From: Cornus controversa
Lineage: Eukaryota > Streptophyta > Magnoliopsida > Cornales > Cornaceae
Direction of reading: 5' to 3'
NCBI GenBank assembly: GCA_026545225.1
Contig: CM048845.1
Coordinates: forward strand, 122,874,033 to 122,938,032
DNA: 64,000 nucleotides
Numbering within the stretch: the first letter of the stretch is position 1; every line of letters begins with the position of its first letter. Below are positions 35,755-48,700 of this stretch, in pieces. Position numbers and translations under genes: made by a program. A model generated the notes under the pieces. The model worked only from the letters and a program-made list of their open reading frames with translations, made no database searches and was not told the origin of the DNA.

Positions 35755-36004
35755 GGCTTATTGCCACGAAGCCTTGTTTGTGGCTAAATTTAAGTTTTTG
35801 CCATGAAATAAAATGTGGTAAAATTGATTTTTTTTTTTGCCACATTAATTGTTTGTGCCAAAAATATTCTTTTTTGTCACAAATTTTTTTTATGGGAAAA
35901 TGCATTGTTTTTTTGCCATGAAAAGCTTAAGGACTTGTGGCCGTCGTGAAACATGGTTTTGAGCTACAATTTTTTTCGTGGCAAAAGAGTAATTTGCTGT
36001 TGTG
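35755..36004. mobile_element. CACTA-like transposon terminus
   Basis: Repeated GCCACGAA, TTGCCATGAA, TTGCCACATT and CGTGGCAAAAG words resemble subterminal repeats. The end GTAATTTGCTGTTGTG resembles the inverted CACTACAACAAATTAC end of plant CACTA elements, with changes. The other end was not found. Confidence 0.5.
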
Positions 36005-36701
36005 GGTGGTGAATGTCAGTGTGAAGATGATTCCGACGAGGGAAGGAACGGAAAACAATCAAAATGGTGCTGGTGTGAATAGACTGAAAAGAGGAAACTA
36101 TTATATATACTAGAGTAGGTCATGAAGGGAAATAATATAATATATATTCACATGAAACATATATATCTCATCTCACGAATGAGTTTTCATAATCACGCAA
36201 TCAGGACGGTTCCAAATCATTCCCCTCCAGTAAAATCCTATAAGCTTGGATTGGAATTAAGTTGAACGTACATTTGCATAATACAAGGAGGCTTCATGCC
36301 ATATAATTAATGTCACAAATGTGTCATTTCCTAATTAACGTGCTTAGTCTATAGAACTAGTAAGAATCATGTAGCTACAAGTACTTGTGTCTTCATGCAT
36401 AAACGTACCTGATCAAAAATCTAGAGCTAGGAATATTAAATGAAGAATGTTGGTGTGATGTTCAATGACCATGCATATACAAACAAGAAAAGCCCACTCT
36501 CTCTCTCTCTCGGTTTATGAAGCTAGCATACAAAGCAGCACAGGATTTCCAGTACTGAATATACATTGTACATATATATTAATAGAATAGATATATAAAG
36601 CAGCAGTGATTTCTTCCACAACGACATACATGATACATGGCATTTAATTAAAATTTACTTAATTAATTACTAGCTGGATAGGCCCTACCCTCCTATCCTA
36701 A
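36005..36701 (-). other. MADS 3' UTR side
   Basis: DNA downstream of the MADS stop codon, with a CT run at 36498-36511. The UTR end could not be fixed. Confidence 0.4.
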
Positions 36702-39700
36702 TTAATGATTCACATGGCGGAGCATCCAAGGTGGCATGAGTGAGTTTGAAGCACGGCGAGCTTCAGCTGCTCCGTTCTCTTCGCTAGTTGCAGCTCCTCC
36801 TGCCTGGAAAGCGCCACTGCAAAATTACCAAAAATCATAAGCTAGCTTTTGGGACATAAGTATTTCATGGTACTAGCTAGCGAAAACCTGTACCCCTTCA
36901 ATCTACGGAGACATTATTTTGTTTATGGAAAACAAATTAATTATCCAAAAAGCTAGTAAGTACTATTTCACTCTTATCCATTATAATCCCTCTCCTCATG
37001 TCCACTGGCATTCTTTCAACCAAACAATCCCTAAGTAGTACTCTTTCTGCCTCTGGCTGGCCATCCAAGAGAAGCTTCTCAAAAGAGAGCCCATTCTCGG
37101 AACTTCCTTATCAGCCCAATGTGTAATTTGTGCCTCAAAGCACCTCACGAGTCTCACTATTCCTTTAGTATGCATATATATGGAATGAGTAATGATGATA
37201 CAATGTCCTCATCGGTTTTTTGTGCGACTCCGGCCAATAGATAGTGTCCAACAACAGAGACTCTTAGTCAAATAATGACAGTATTTCTCCTCTCCTAAGT
37301 TTTTAATTTAATGATTGTCACATCCATCGGCACTTGTATCATTTTCTATATAGGATTCAATTCAATTTTAATGTGGATTCCATACCTTCAGAACTTGCAA
37401 GGGTTTCTTAATTGGGCATCTTCAAAACTAAATCGAGTAGAAATTTCTGGATTGGGAACTTGGGCTAGCTTGCTAGTTTTGTCTATGTTTTTGGGTGTTG
37501 TAATGTTTGGCCCTTCTTTTGGTTTGTTCTTTTGAATCTTATTGGGCTTATAACCTCTTTTGTCTGTTAGGTCTTGGTGTATTCCCCTTGTATATATATT
37601 TATGTACAATTGCGTTTTTCTTTTCTACGCACAAAGAACCTAGCTAGACATGTCACAGGTGGGTATGGGACATTTGGTTCCCTTGGGCTTGGGGGCTTGC
37701 CATGTTGAGCCAGCTGCATCAATTGTTCACCTACCGTATGCATGCTTGCACATGACTATATATATATATATATATATATATGTTTTAAGCGAGAGAGAGA
37801 GAGAGGATACCCAATTGTTAGAGAAGGAAGAGGTAGTGATGGTGGTTGTGGCAACATAAAGGTGGGTGAGTTTTGGTCCAGCTGGCTTTGTTGCTCCCAT
37901 TGTGCGCGCGCAGCCAGTGTCTTCTCATTCTCCTTCAGCTGTTTCCAATGCATGTTAGAAGATATAAATAAAAGAAAGATAATTGCATTATCCTTTCTTG
38001 AATATTAAAGATAAGTAACTTAGAACTACACACATTAATAAACTAATTAAAATACTAAGATTACATTTACCTTCTTTGATAGTAAGTTGTTTTGCTCCTG
38101 CAATACCTTCTCCTGCCACAAAACTGTAATGTGAGCTGAAAGAAATTGTTTTGTATACATACACACACATATTTTTACATCCATTTTTCCCCCCAAATGT
38201 CTCGTTTGCTGATGAATTTTAATTAGTTTCTGTTAGAGGATATAAATAATTAAATTACACCTTTTCTATAGCTTAAACTTTTAATGTGAATGATAGGTAA
38301 CACAGTATTAAAACAAGTAAGGTTGTCATTTAATTTAATGTCAAAACTTGGTCCAAAGTCATTTTACACCCTCAGAAACATATGATAAGCATATAAGAAG
38401 CATACTAGGCATGATTCGAGAAACAATAACAATTGCATTACCCTTTTCTGCAGCTCTGATATGGATTCGCGCATAAGTTGGTTCTGCATGTAGAAATGGT
38501 TAATATAATCAGTATAAACTGATGAAAAATGAATCTCTGATAAATTATTGTAATTTTTTTTTATTTATTATTATCTATTTTTACCTTTCTTGTTCGTATA
38601 CGCTTGAGGGCAGTGTCAATCTGCTGCTCCAAACTTTCAAGTTCTCTCAGGCTCAAGGGATCAAGATCTTCTCCAACATAGTGCCTGAAAATATGGTATG
38701 GAACATGTATTATCTCTATTCTTTTAACTGTTGGTCGGAGAAGAGGAGTGTTATTGACAGTGGTGGCAGGTTATACGACCTCATGCATCGAATGAATGAG
38801 GCAGGTTTCACGATAGACCTCATGTGGGACCTATCTCATCCGACTATATACTCATGCATTGAATGAGGTAGATTTCACAATAGAATGAAGTTCCATGTTA
38901 GAATGGTTGGAACTTGTGGTCAAATGAATTTTACATTGTTTGATTTGAGCATCATTTAGAACTTTACACTGATCTGAAGATGCTTCCCATAAAGAATTTG
39001 TATATTTTTTTCTGTCAAAGGGTCCATTACCAAGATATATACAAGTGGTGAATCTTGAAACAAGCATGCCGTGTGCTATGAAAGTGGTTGACCACATGTG
39101 ACTCGACCGTGATAAAGCTGTGACCAAATATCAAAATTGTTCTGAAGCCAGATAAGTACCTTATGTTCCTTTGCAGAACTTCATTCTTGGCCATGAGTTT
39201 CCGGTATTCGAGAGACCAGCTTCCCTACACAGTATCCAAAAGAGGGCCACAAAGTCCTTAGCTCTATAATTGTCATTTGTCTGCAGTACTTAATCACTTT
39301 ATGGAAAGATTGAACTTGCTTGATAGATTACACAATCAACACGGACATTTGAACCCGTTAGAGTTTGATCATGTGTATTTTAACTAACTGGTTTGTACAA
39401 AAACATACATCGATACACAAAATGTCACATGTAGCCAATCTGTCACTCGCAACCTTAATTCTGGATCAACAGAGATCGCACTAGTACTGACCACATCAAA
39501 TAAAAAATTATTCAGATGTGTCAAATTTCCAAACAAAAATACACATGGCTAAATATTTATATTATTTACTATTTTTTTAATTTTATTTTCTAGGTAAAAT
39601 AATGTATTTATGTAACATAGTGTGCAATATCGGCATTTCACTCATTTTGAAACAATAATATAATAAAATTAAATTATTGGACTTGGTATACATCCAACTA

Positions 39701-42700
39701 AAAAGTATAGGACACATATTCTACACTCATGTCTAGCAAATGTGTGTCTATGTGTCGGACATGTTATTTCATGTAACATAGCAGATGGCTCCATGAAATT
39801 AAGACAACCGAGCAGAGAAAGAAAGTTGCAGAGGACACAAGATTTTTCTTGATTTATCACCATAGTGACTGCAAAGATTGATTATCATAGAGAATTTCCG
39901 AAGTATGGGAGAAATATGTAAACAAGAGCCTGCCCGGTAACACAAATATATATAGAGCTAAATCTTACCACCTGTGTTTTTTCTAAACACACACCCAAAA
40001 TTAGTTCATAACACTCCTGAAGTAATGTATATGATTGTGCTTTGGGCATAAATATCCAAACAAGAAAGAAAAAAACCAGTCAGCTATAGTTTTCTTATTG
40101 CTAACTTGTTACTATTACAATGGGAGTTCAAGTTGATCTGGATAATGAATAAGATAGGATTGGAAAAAAATGGCTAATACAGCAACATTTGAGTTTCTCA
40201 CTGACATAAATTTGAGTAGATAGGTTGGGTAATATACCTGTGAATCAGAATCAGTTCCAATAAGACGTTGCTCTGCAAAGGAGTATCTCTCATATCTTTC
40301 CAGAATACTTTCCATACTGTACAAAAAGAAAGGTTAGAATGTCTATCTTAATAAATCTATGCATGCATGTCATTTCCTCCCCTCTTTTTTATTGTGTGTG
40401 TATGTGATGGTGCGCGGCAGGGAAAAGAATGGTATACCTCTAAATCGATTTATAGCTATACCATTGTTTTCCATGTGCCCATCATCACACACAATAAAAA
40501 GGAAATCTTATCCCATTTTTGGTAAGGTTATGATTTGTATAAATGATAAAACTTACATCAAAAGGGGAATTTACCCCCAACATATAGATAGCTTGGGGCT
40601 GGAAAGCCACAGATTACAATATAAACACAGCAACCAAAATAAACTAACCCAAATCAATAAAAAGCTATACAAACAAGAGCAGAAGCACCAACACTCCACT
40701 GTTCTAATGACATAAAATAAACCCAAATGCTAGAAAAAAATAGAATAAAGAAACTTCAATATATTAGATTAACTTTTCTGTAAATTTCAAAACATTAGAT
40801 TACCTTCTACATGATTAACCATTCTCCCCTCGCAATATATAGAAATTAAAACTAGATCATCTGGTGGAGTGCAGGATATTACTTTAGGTCATATATATTT
40901 TGTGTTGGAACGTGTTTCAAAATTATATATATTTTTAAACTTTCAATTATGACTCTTCTTTTTCCTCCATCAGTTACAAAATTAATGGAGGAGTGCTAGG
41001 GGCTGTCCGTTCACACTCGCTCCATTAATTGGTAAAAAGTAAAAATCAATCATTAATTACTTTTGTGCAATAAATGTCCTATTTTGTCATCAATCCGTAT
41101 GTCCTTGTAGTTTTAAAATATTTACATTCATGCCATCAAGTAAAACTATAGTGTTCATAAAGTGATTTTTCAATTTTTAAAGAAAATTTTATTTTTTAAT
41201 TAAATTGAGAACCAAGATTTATAAAGTATTTTATATTCCAATTAATTACAAATTTCAAAAAATTATATAGAAAATGATTATAATAATAAGTATATGGATT
41301 AATATAAAAAAATATTTATGATCACTATAGTTTTATTTGTTTGTTGATGACACGAATGTAAATATTTTAAAACTACAAAGACATACTGATTGATAACAAA
41401 ATATGACATTTATTATAGAAAAGTATTTAATGATTGGTTAACACTTTCCATCTATCAGTGAAACGAGTGTGAAATGACAACTTAAGCGACTGCTGCTAGC
41501 ACTTTTCTTGATCATAATTGTTAGATGACATGATTGAATATATCATTAAATCACCAATGAATAAAGAGACTCTTGAATTGTTTGTAACTCATGATTCTTG
41601 AACTTCCACCATTAAGTCTGATATTTAATGACTATAAATGACTTGTAACTCCTGACTCTTGGGTTACTTGATTAAATAGAGCCTGTAAGAGGACAATACT
41701 TACCTACTCACCAGTGAGTAGGTAAACCTTCCTGACTGCTCAACTTTAATTAAAAAATTTAAAATGTAATAAATGAGATTGATTCGGCTTCATTCGGGTA
41801 ATTGACATTCTATATTTACCCATCTCTCTTATATGCCAGTCAAACATCAGTTTAGGTTTACAAAATTCTTCTTTTTATTTTTTACAATAATTTGTTAAAA
41901 ACTCAACTCTTCCGGGAACATGACCATGAATAGATCCCATTCCTCTTCGATTTCAGTTTCCATATTAGGATTAAAATTTCATTTCATATAGTTGTCTCTA
42001 AGATTTGGACTCCTACTGTTCTCTCTCATCGATTCTCATGCTCCGTTCTGATATAAAAGTTCCTACATATACATATATACGTATAGAGAGGGAAACGGTT
42101 GTTTTGAGAGAGTACATGGATCACAATAAAAAAAATGAAGTGATAAGATAAGAACGAGGTTGTGATGAATTAGATTGAAATTGAATGTCCGCTAAAAAAA
42201 AAAAGAAAAATCCTAATCTAGCTACGATTTATCTTTGAACCATTATAGAGAGTATAGAAGATTGGGCTTCCATGAATTTTAACATCTTAAATAGAACTTA
42301 TATATAGTATATATATATATATCGATCTATACATGTGTTTATGTGTATACAGTGTATTAATATACTATCATATATAGTTGCTTTTTGAGTGATGATGTTC
42401 CATGAAGGGTTGAGAGGAAGAAGAATAGTAGAGAGAGGCGTGAAAGAGAGAGAATGGTGAATATATAAAGTTAATTATCCAAATGAAAACGGGTCAATCT
42501 CATTTATTATCTTTATTTATTACATTTAAAATTTTATAATTAAAGCTGATGTATTCATTTTTTATTGGAACACATCAGCGGTCAGGAGAGCTTACCTACT
42601 CATTGGTACTCACTGGTAAGCAGGTAAGTATTTTTTCCTATAAAAATGGGACAGGGTGAGCATACAGAACACATTTACAGATTTAGAAGTTCAGACAAGT

Positions 42701-45700
42701 CCAAAATATAATGAGCAAAGTTACCAAGTTTAGAGAAATTTCGGTGACTCTGTTTAAGTTTTTGATAACAAATTTTAGAATCTGACGAGATTTTGATGAA
42801 GTTTTAGGTGGTCAAACTTAATTTGAGAACATAATTTTAGAATTTCGTTCAGTTTTCTAGGATCATTATGAGAATTCTAGGAATTTCAAGTTAGTAAAGT
42901 TTCCAACTTTTACACTCAATATATATATATATATATTAATATATATATGTGTTTGAATATAATTATCTAGAATTATATTTTATCTTGGATAAATGATTGG
43001 ACGGAGATGAATACACGAGTTCATAGAGGGTGTCACCCTATGTACATACAAATTGTCAAATCTGGCTTAGTTGAATCCCAGAGATAATGTTGCCATTTTG
43101 ATATTTCGATTGTATCTAAGATATGTTTCAACTATTTTCAAGAAGCGATTACGCGCCTTTGAGTCTTGATTTGAAATTATGTGCAATTTTTTAATTCTAT
43201 TTTTAGGATATTATTATTATTTATTGCAATCTGTATTTATGCGATAATCTCTTCTAATAGTTGATTAGATTGTCATTTTTGATTGTCTGGTTCCAACAAT
43301 TTGAAGATAGTTGCTTCGAATTTTATTTTATGTGATAAGTGACACATGATTCTTTATTCAAATTTTGTGGTTTTTGTGAGGACAACTTTTTAAAGCTTTA
43401 GCAGGTTACACTCCATCTGATCAATTGTCATATTTAGTGATCAATGAGGAGGCTGCAAAAGAAGTTTATTGCTTTTGTTGGACACGTGTGATTAGTGGAT
43501 TGAAACTAAAGCATTTTTCCATATCGATTAATCGAAAATCATTTAAGATCTATAAAATAGTGGGGATCAAATAGCAATATAAGAGAAGAACTCTTAAACT
43601 TTTAAAGCGGCATGCACAAACATAATTTTTGGTAATGTGATCTCCCTAAAGGATGTTTTCAGATTTTCAAAGTACACTTTGAGTCTATATTCATCTTGAT
43701 ACTAATGTGAAACTAGTTCGCAATCAAGGTAATGCAGTGTATCAACTCTCGGTAGTTTGTATGTGGTAAAACATTGTCTTTGTGGCGGGTACTTTTATCA
43801 AGCACATAAGTAATTTGGGAAGAGATTATTGGACTACTTTTGTGAGAATCTTAGAGTACTATGAATTATGGTTGCATTATGACAAAAACTCAGTATTATT
43901 ATAGACTATAGTAATGCTACTTAGAATTATGACAAGAATTATTCCTTATCTATGATGGCTTGGGTATTCACTTTGGGTGGAGCTGCGATTTCAGGAAAAT
44001 CAAAGAGGCTGACTTCTATAATTTATTCCTCAATAGAATTATAGTTTATATGATTTTCTCTGTTAGAGAAGAAGCTAAATGACTAAGGAGAATATTGGAA
44101 GATATTCTGACATAGAAAAAACTCATACTGCCTTTGACAATATATTGTGATAATAAAGCAGTAATATTTCAAGCTTACAACGAGTGTTATAATGAAAAAT
44201 CCAGTCAGATGTGATTGAAGCACAATCATGTGAGAGGGATCTTGAGTAGTGCTGTAAATGAAGCGTTTGTGAACAGGATTGGGCTTGGCTCACGTTCATT
44301 TGTTTAGTAAATAAACCAAGCTCAAACATAATTTTCGAGCTCGATTATTAAACGAGCTGAGCTCAAATAACTCATAGGTCCGCTCGCTTGTTCACAAACA
44401 TGTTCGTGAACAAGCTTGTTAGACTACTCGTTTAAAACTCGTAATATATATATATACACACACAAATACACACATATATATATAGGTCATTTTAAATAGG
44501 CTTATCAACCATTATATTTCATTTAGCTTATAAAGAAGAACTTGGTCCAAATCTAATGCCACCCAATCCAACTTAAATCATAATATTTCACCATTTTAAA
44601 AATAAAACAGCCCAAGCCCCAAGCCCATATCCATTATCAACTTATCTGTAAACCCATTTCTTTGTTTCATTCACTTTCTCTCACTCACTCTTATTCCTTA
44701 CAAAGCCTAGCCGCACAATTCCAAGAAGCTAAAAGGCCACATAACCCCAAGAAGCTAATGGCCAACAACCTCAACGCCTAATCAACAATCAAACTAACGG
44801 GATCCCTTCACAAGCAACAACGACTCATCAATGATCCAATCGATGCCATCCTTTCGCTTCCATAACTTTTAATTGCAAAATCATATTAGTGTTCTCTCTC
44901 TTTCTCTCCCTTCTTTTTAAGTCTTTTCTAACCTTTATATCTTTTATATTGGCATGAATGTTAAATTTGGAGCTTTACCATTGTATATAGACACTGTATA
45001 GATTGTCAGATGAATTGAACAAGGGTGGAAATCTAATTTGTGATATGCTTATGTGTGTGTACAGATTATGAGATGAGCGTAAACAAGCTTGGCTCGAGTT
45101 TATTCAAACAAGTGAGAGCCGAGCTTGAATTTGACTCAGTTAGGCTCGATCGAGTTTGAGCCAAGCTCGAACACTAACAAATATATGTCGAGCTGAACCT
45201 GAACACCTCCAAGCTCAGCTGATTTACAACTTTAATCCTAGTTGATGGAGTTATCACTACTCAGTATGTAAAGGCCAAATCTAATTTGGTAGATCCACGG
45301 TCAAAAGACATGTGAAGGGACCTTCTGTCCAAGATTACACTTTTTGTGTAAAGGCCAAAGTTAGTTTGGCATTGTCCAAAAACATGTGAAGAGACTTTGT
45401 GTTCGAGATATCTAGAGAGATTGGATTTAGGGATGGCAACGAGGCGGGTGATAATCAATTTTATTTTGATGATTTCGGCACCAATATGTTAAATAATAAG
45501 TGATATGTTAAGTTAGTTTAAAAAATGTAAACAGTATATAAATGTAAACACTATTGGTATAGGGGACATGCAATTAATGCATTGTCCCCTTATAAAATTA
45601 TCAAATTATCCCTTCAAATATAAATATGTATATTACCAAGTTTGGAGATTTTTGAAAAAGTTAAAAGGGTAATTATGGAAAGATGACATTTATTTTGCTT

Positions 45701-48700
45701 TTACTTTCAAATGGACAACTAATTCGGGACATTCTAAAAGGAAAAAATGGATTCTAATATAGGATAGAGGGAGTATGTAAATATGTTTATATATGTTAGA
45801 GAATAAGAGATATGTTAGGTTAGGTTGAAAAATGTAACAGTATATATATTTAAGGTAGGTTTATTATATATATAAATATGTTTATATATATATATGACAT
45901 AAATGATCTCTTGCTCACTGGTGAGCAAGAAATTCTTCCACACCATGTATGGTAACCATTGGATATGATTGCATTGATTTTTGAAAGTTACTTTTTTTAC
46001 ACTTAGATCATATCCAATGGTTACCATGCTTGGTGTATAAAAAATTTCTTGCTGATCGGTGAGCAAGAGATCATTATTCACATATATAAATATATTTATA
46101 TATATAACAATTAGGCTAGACGGGGCGAGGCAGGGTGGGGAGGGGCGTGTTTTTAACAAATCCCAAACTCTCCTTATACTTGTGGTGGATTCTAGTTTCC
46201 TTTCACATACCTGCCCCTATGGAACAAAGAAAGGTTCCCATACTCATTCCATTAGGGGCGGGGCAGGAACCCGATGGGCGAACAAAATTACCATCTTTAA
46301 TTGGATTAGAGTCTGTAATCGATTATGTTGTAATGTTATGGGAACCCAACCCAGTGACATATCTCCTAGGTTCAATGAAAAAAACAAGTAACATAACAAC
46401 TTATGGGAGCACATCAATGTTCCTTTCCCCATTATGTGACACGTGTGCTCGATCCTATAAGTGAGAAGGTTAAGACTTAGATCTCTTAATGAATCTATAG
46501 ATCGATTTTCAATTGGAGTGTACAAGAACACTCCTGATAGATTCACCAAATAATCTTGTAAGACCTTAGATCTTTTAATGAATATATAAATTAATTTTCG
46601 ATTGGAGTGTACAAAAACACTCTTGATCGATTCACCAAATAATCTTGTAATGAGAAGGTTGAGACTTGGTCTCTTAATGAATCTATATATTGACTTTTTG
46701 ATTGGGGTGTACATAATCACTCTTGATAGATTCACCGATTAATCTTGCAATGAGGAGGATGAGATTAAGTTCTCTTAATGAGTCCATTACCGGTATTCGG
46801 TTAGAGTAAGCAAGATCACTCTTCATGGACACATCGACTTAAGTGTGGAAATGAGGCCACTTCTATAGGATATGGACAAGTTTGATCCATAAAGATACTC
46901 AGAAGTACGGATTCAGGACACATGGCTGAAACGTGTTAAAGCTTTAGTATTTGATCTCTAAATAGAAGTTTGTGTGTGTGAGGTACTTTTGGTTTGTCAA
47001 CGTGGTTCTTGATTCAAAACACTGTTCATTAAGTTCCTAGATAAATTTAAAAATATCTTCACTAGGTAATTATTCAAGTCCAAAAGACACATTTACTGAT
47101 GCAAACAATTGTATCAATCGTTCATAAATTATTTTCTAAATTTTGAAGCAAGTGGGGGATTATTGGAACATGTTTCAAAATTATATACATTTTTAAACTT
47201 TTAGGTGGTCAAACTCAAGATCTGGAGAAGTTTTGGTGGAGGTTTGATAACAAAATTTTAGAATTTCGATAAGTTTTCTGGTACCATTACAAGAATTCTA
47301 GGAATTTTAATTTGGTAACGTTTTAAACTTTTACACTCAAAATATATATTGATAACGTTTGCAATTTCAAGAAGCGATTAGTCGCCCCTAAGCTTTGATT
47401 TGAAATTATGCGTAATTTTTTAATTTTATTTTTGGGAGATTATTATTATTATTTATCACAATCTGTATTTATGCGATGATGATTTGTAACAGCCCGCTCC
47501 ACCACATGGTATGATATTATCCGCTTTGGGCCTAAGCCCGCACGGTTTTGCTCTTGGGTTTCATTCTAAAAGGCCTCATACCATTTGGAGAGAACACACT
47601 GCATATAAGCACATCCCATTCTCTACACCCAGGTGATGTGGGATTGTGCACCCTACAGCCTGCCAGTGTGGTAGCTCGCCTAATGTCTCCCGCACTCGCC
47701 CATATCACACCTGGCCACAAGGGTCATCACATGATTAGATACTCCTTTGTGAATTCTGGTTCCAACAGTTTGTTGTTCACATGAATTGAAATAAATAGGA
47801 TAAAAAAGTACTAATGTATTTTAGAAGATGGAAGGTGGATTTAGCATAGGGGAACTGGAAGACTATAAATTAAAAGTACTAACGTCTTTTTGTAGATTTT
47901 TATAGGGTGCTCTATTGTTCAAAAACAAGATTTTACACCAATCTAGAGACATTGATTTTTGAAGTGTATATAATTGTAATTAGTAATATTCGGTGTCAAA
48001 ACTAAGTTTGATCGAGTTATAATATTTCATTCATATTTTTGTAATCGATTATAGAGTTGAAGACTGAAAGCTTGAAATATGTTTTTCATCAATGCATCAT
48101 CTAAAGAGTGCCTTAATAAAGACTTTGATTGAATGAAGTATTCAAGTGGCTACAAGTGAGCATGGACGTCGTTGATCATGATTTGAGAATCATTTAGTCC
48201 AAATAAGTTGGTGAGGACACATAGGTTTTTAAAACTTATTTTTCGGTCTTGAAATATAGAGTTTTGGAGTCACAATTTTATATTTTTTAAGGTTGGACTA
48301 GTTCAAGTCAAACCTGGACCAGCCCAAGAGCTCCCAGGACCTCAAATTTGGTCACCAACATAGCTAGATTGGTCCAAGAGGTCTCAGTTTCTTGTTATAA
48401 GAGTTGGACCGATCCAAGTGAAGGCTGGACCAGTCCAAGGTTTCTGGTCTGCAGAATTTTGCTTTCTCTGTCCAGTTTTGACCCCGATTTGACCTTGAAT
48501 TTTTCTAAAATACCGAGATTCGTTTTCTATTGATTTTTAATTTATTTTTCAAGAAAAATTAGGAATTTATTATCTATATAAACCCCCATATGTTTTCTCT
48601 CTAAGTAGAGAAAAAAGGAGAGAAAAATTAATACTTTTAAAGAGTTTTTCATTACATATCAGAAAATCTTTTTAGAGATAGAAAACAAAGGAGATATTTT

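Larger units (their letters stand above)
40903..43298 (+). mobile_element. 5' LTR of the Copia element, interrupted by two MITEs
   Basis: Its first 40 bp match the 3' LTR start. Matching resumes at about 42800 (TTTTAGGTGGTCAAACT, AGAATTCTAGGAATTT, TTTCAAGAAGCGATTA, AATCTGTATTTATGCGAT) and ends GGTTCCAACA. The stretch between is inserted DNA. Confidence 0.75.
40903..47767 (+). mobile_element. Ty1/Copia retrotransposon with two LTRs, degenerate, with nested insertions
   Basis: The LTRs begin TGTTGGAAC (5') or TATTGGAAC (3') and end GTTCCAACA. TTTTG (40898-40902) and GTTTG (47768-47772) flank it, a 5-bp target duplication with one change. The body keeps only a degraded RNase H region and a 3' non-coding part; integrase and most of RT are missing. 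A polypurine tract sits right before the 3' LTR. It lies antisense to the MADS gene. Both LTRs and the body carry later insertions. Confidence 0.8.

Noticed and set aside
46244-46735. Minus-strand open frame of 163 codons
   Set aside because: It lies across the Copia 3' non-coding region and its tandem units; the repeated residues follow the DNA repeat and no domain is visible.
46463-46850. Possible CRISPR-like array (regular repeats)
   Set aside because: Whole units repeat without constant-repeat and variable-spacer structure, and the DNA is a plant nuclear retrotransposon.
47532-47784. Open frames on both strands at the solo LTR
   Set aside because: They coincide with the GC-richer solo LTR and cross its boundary.
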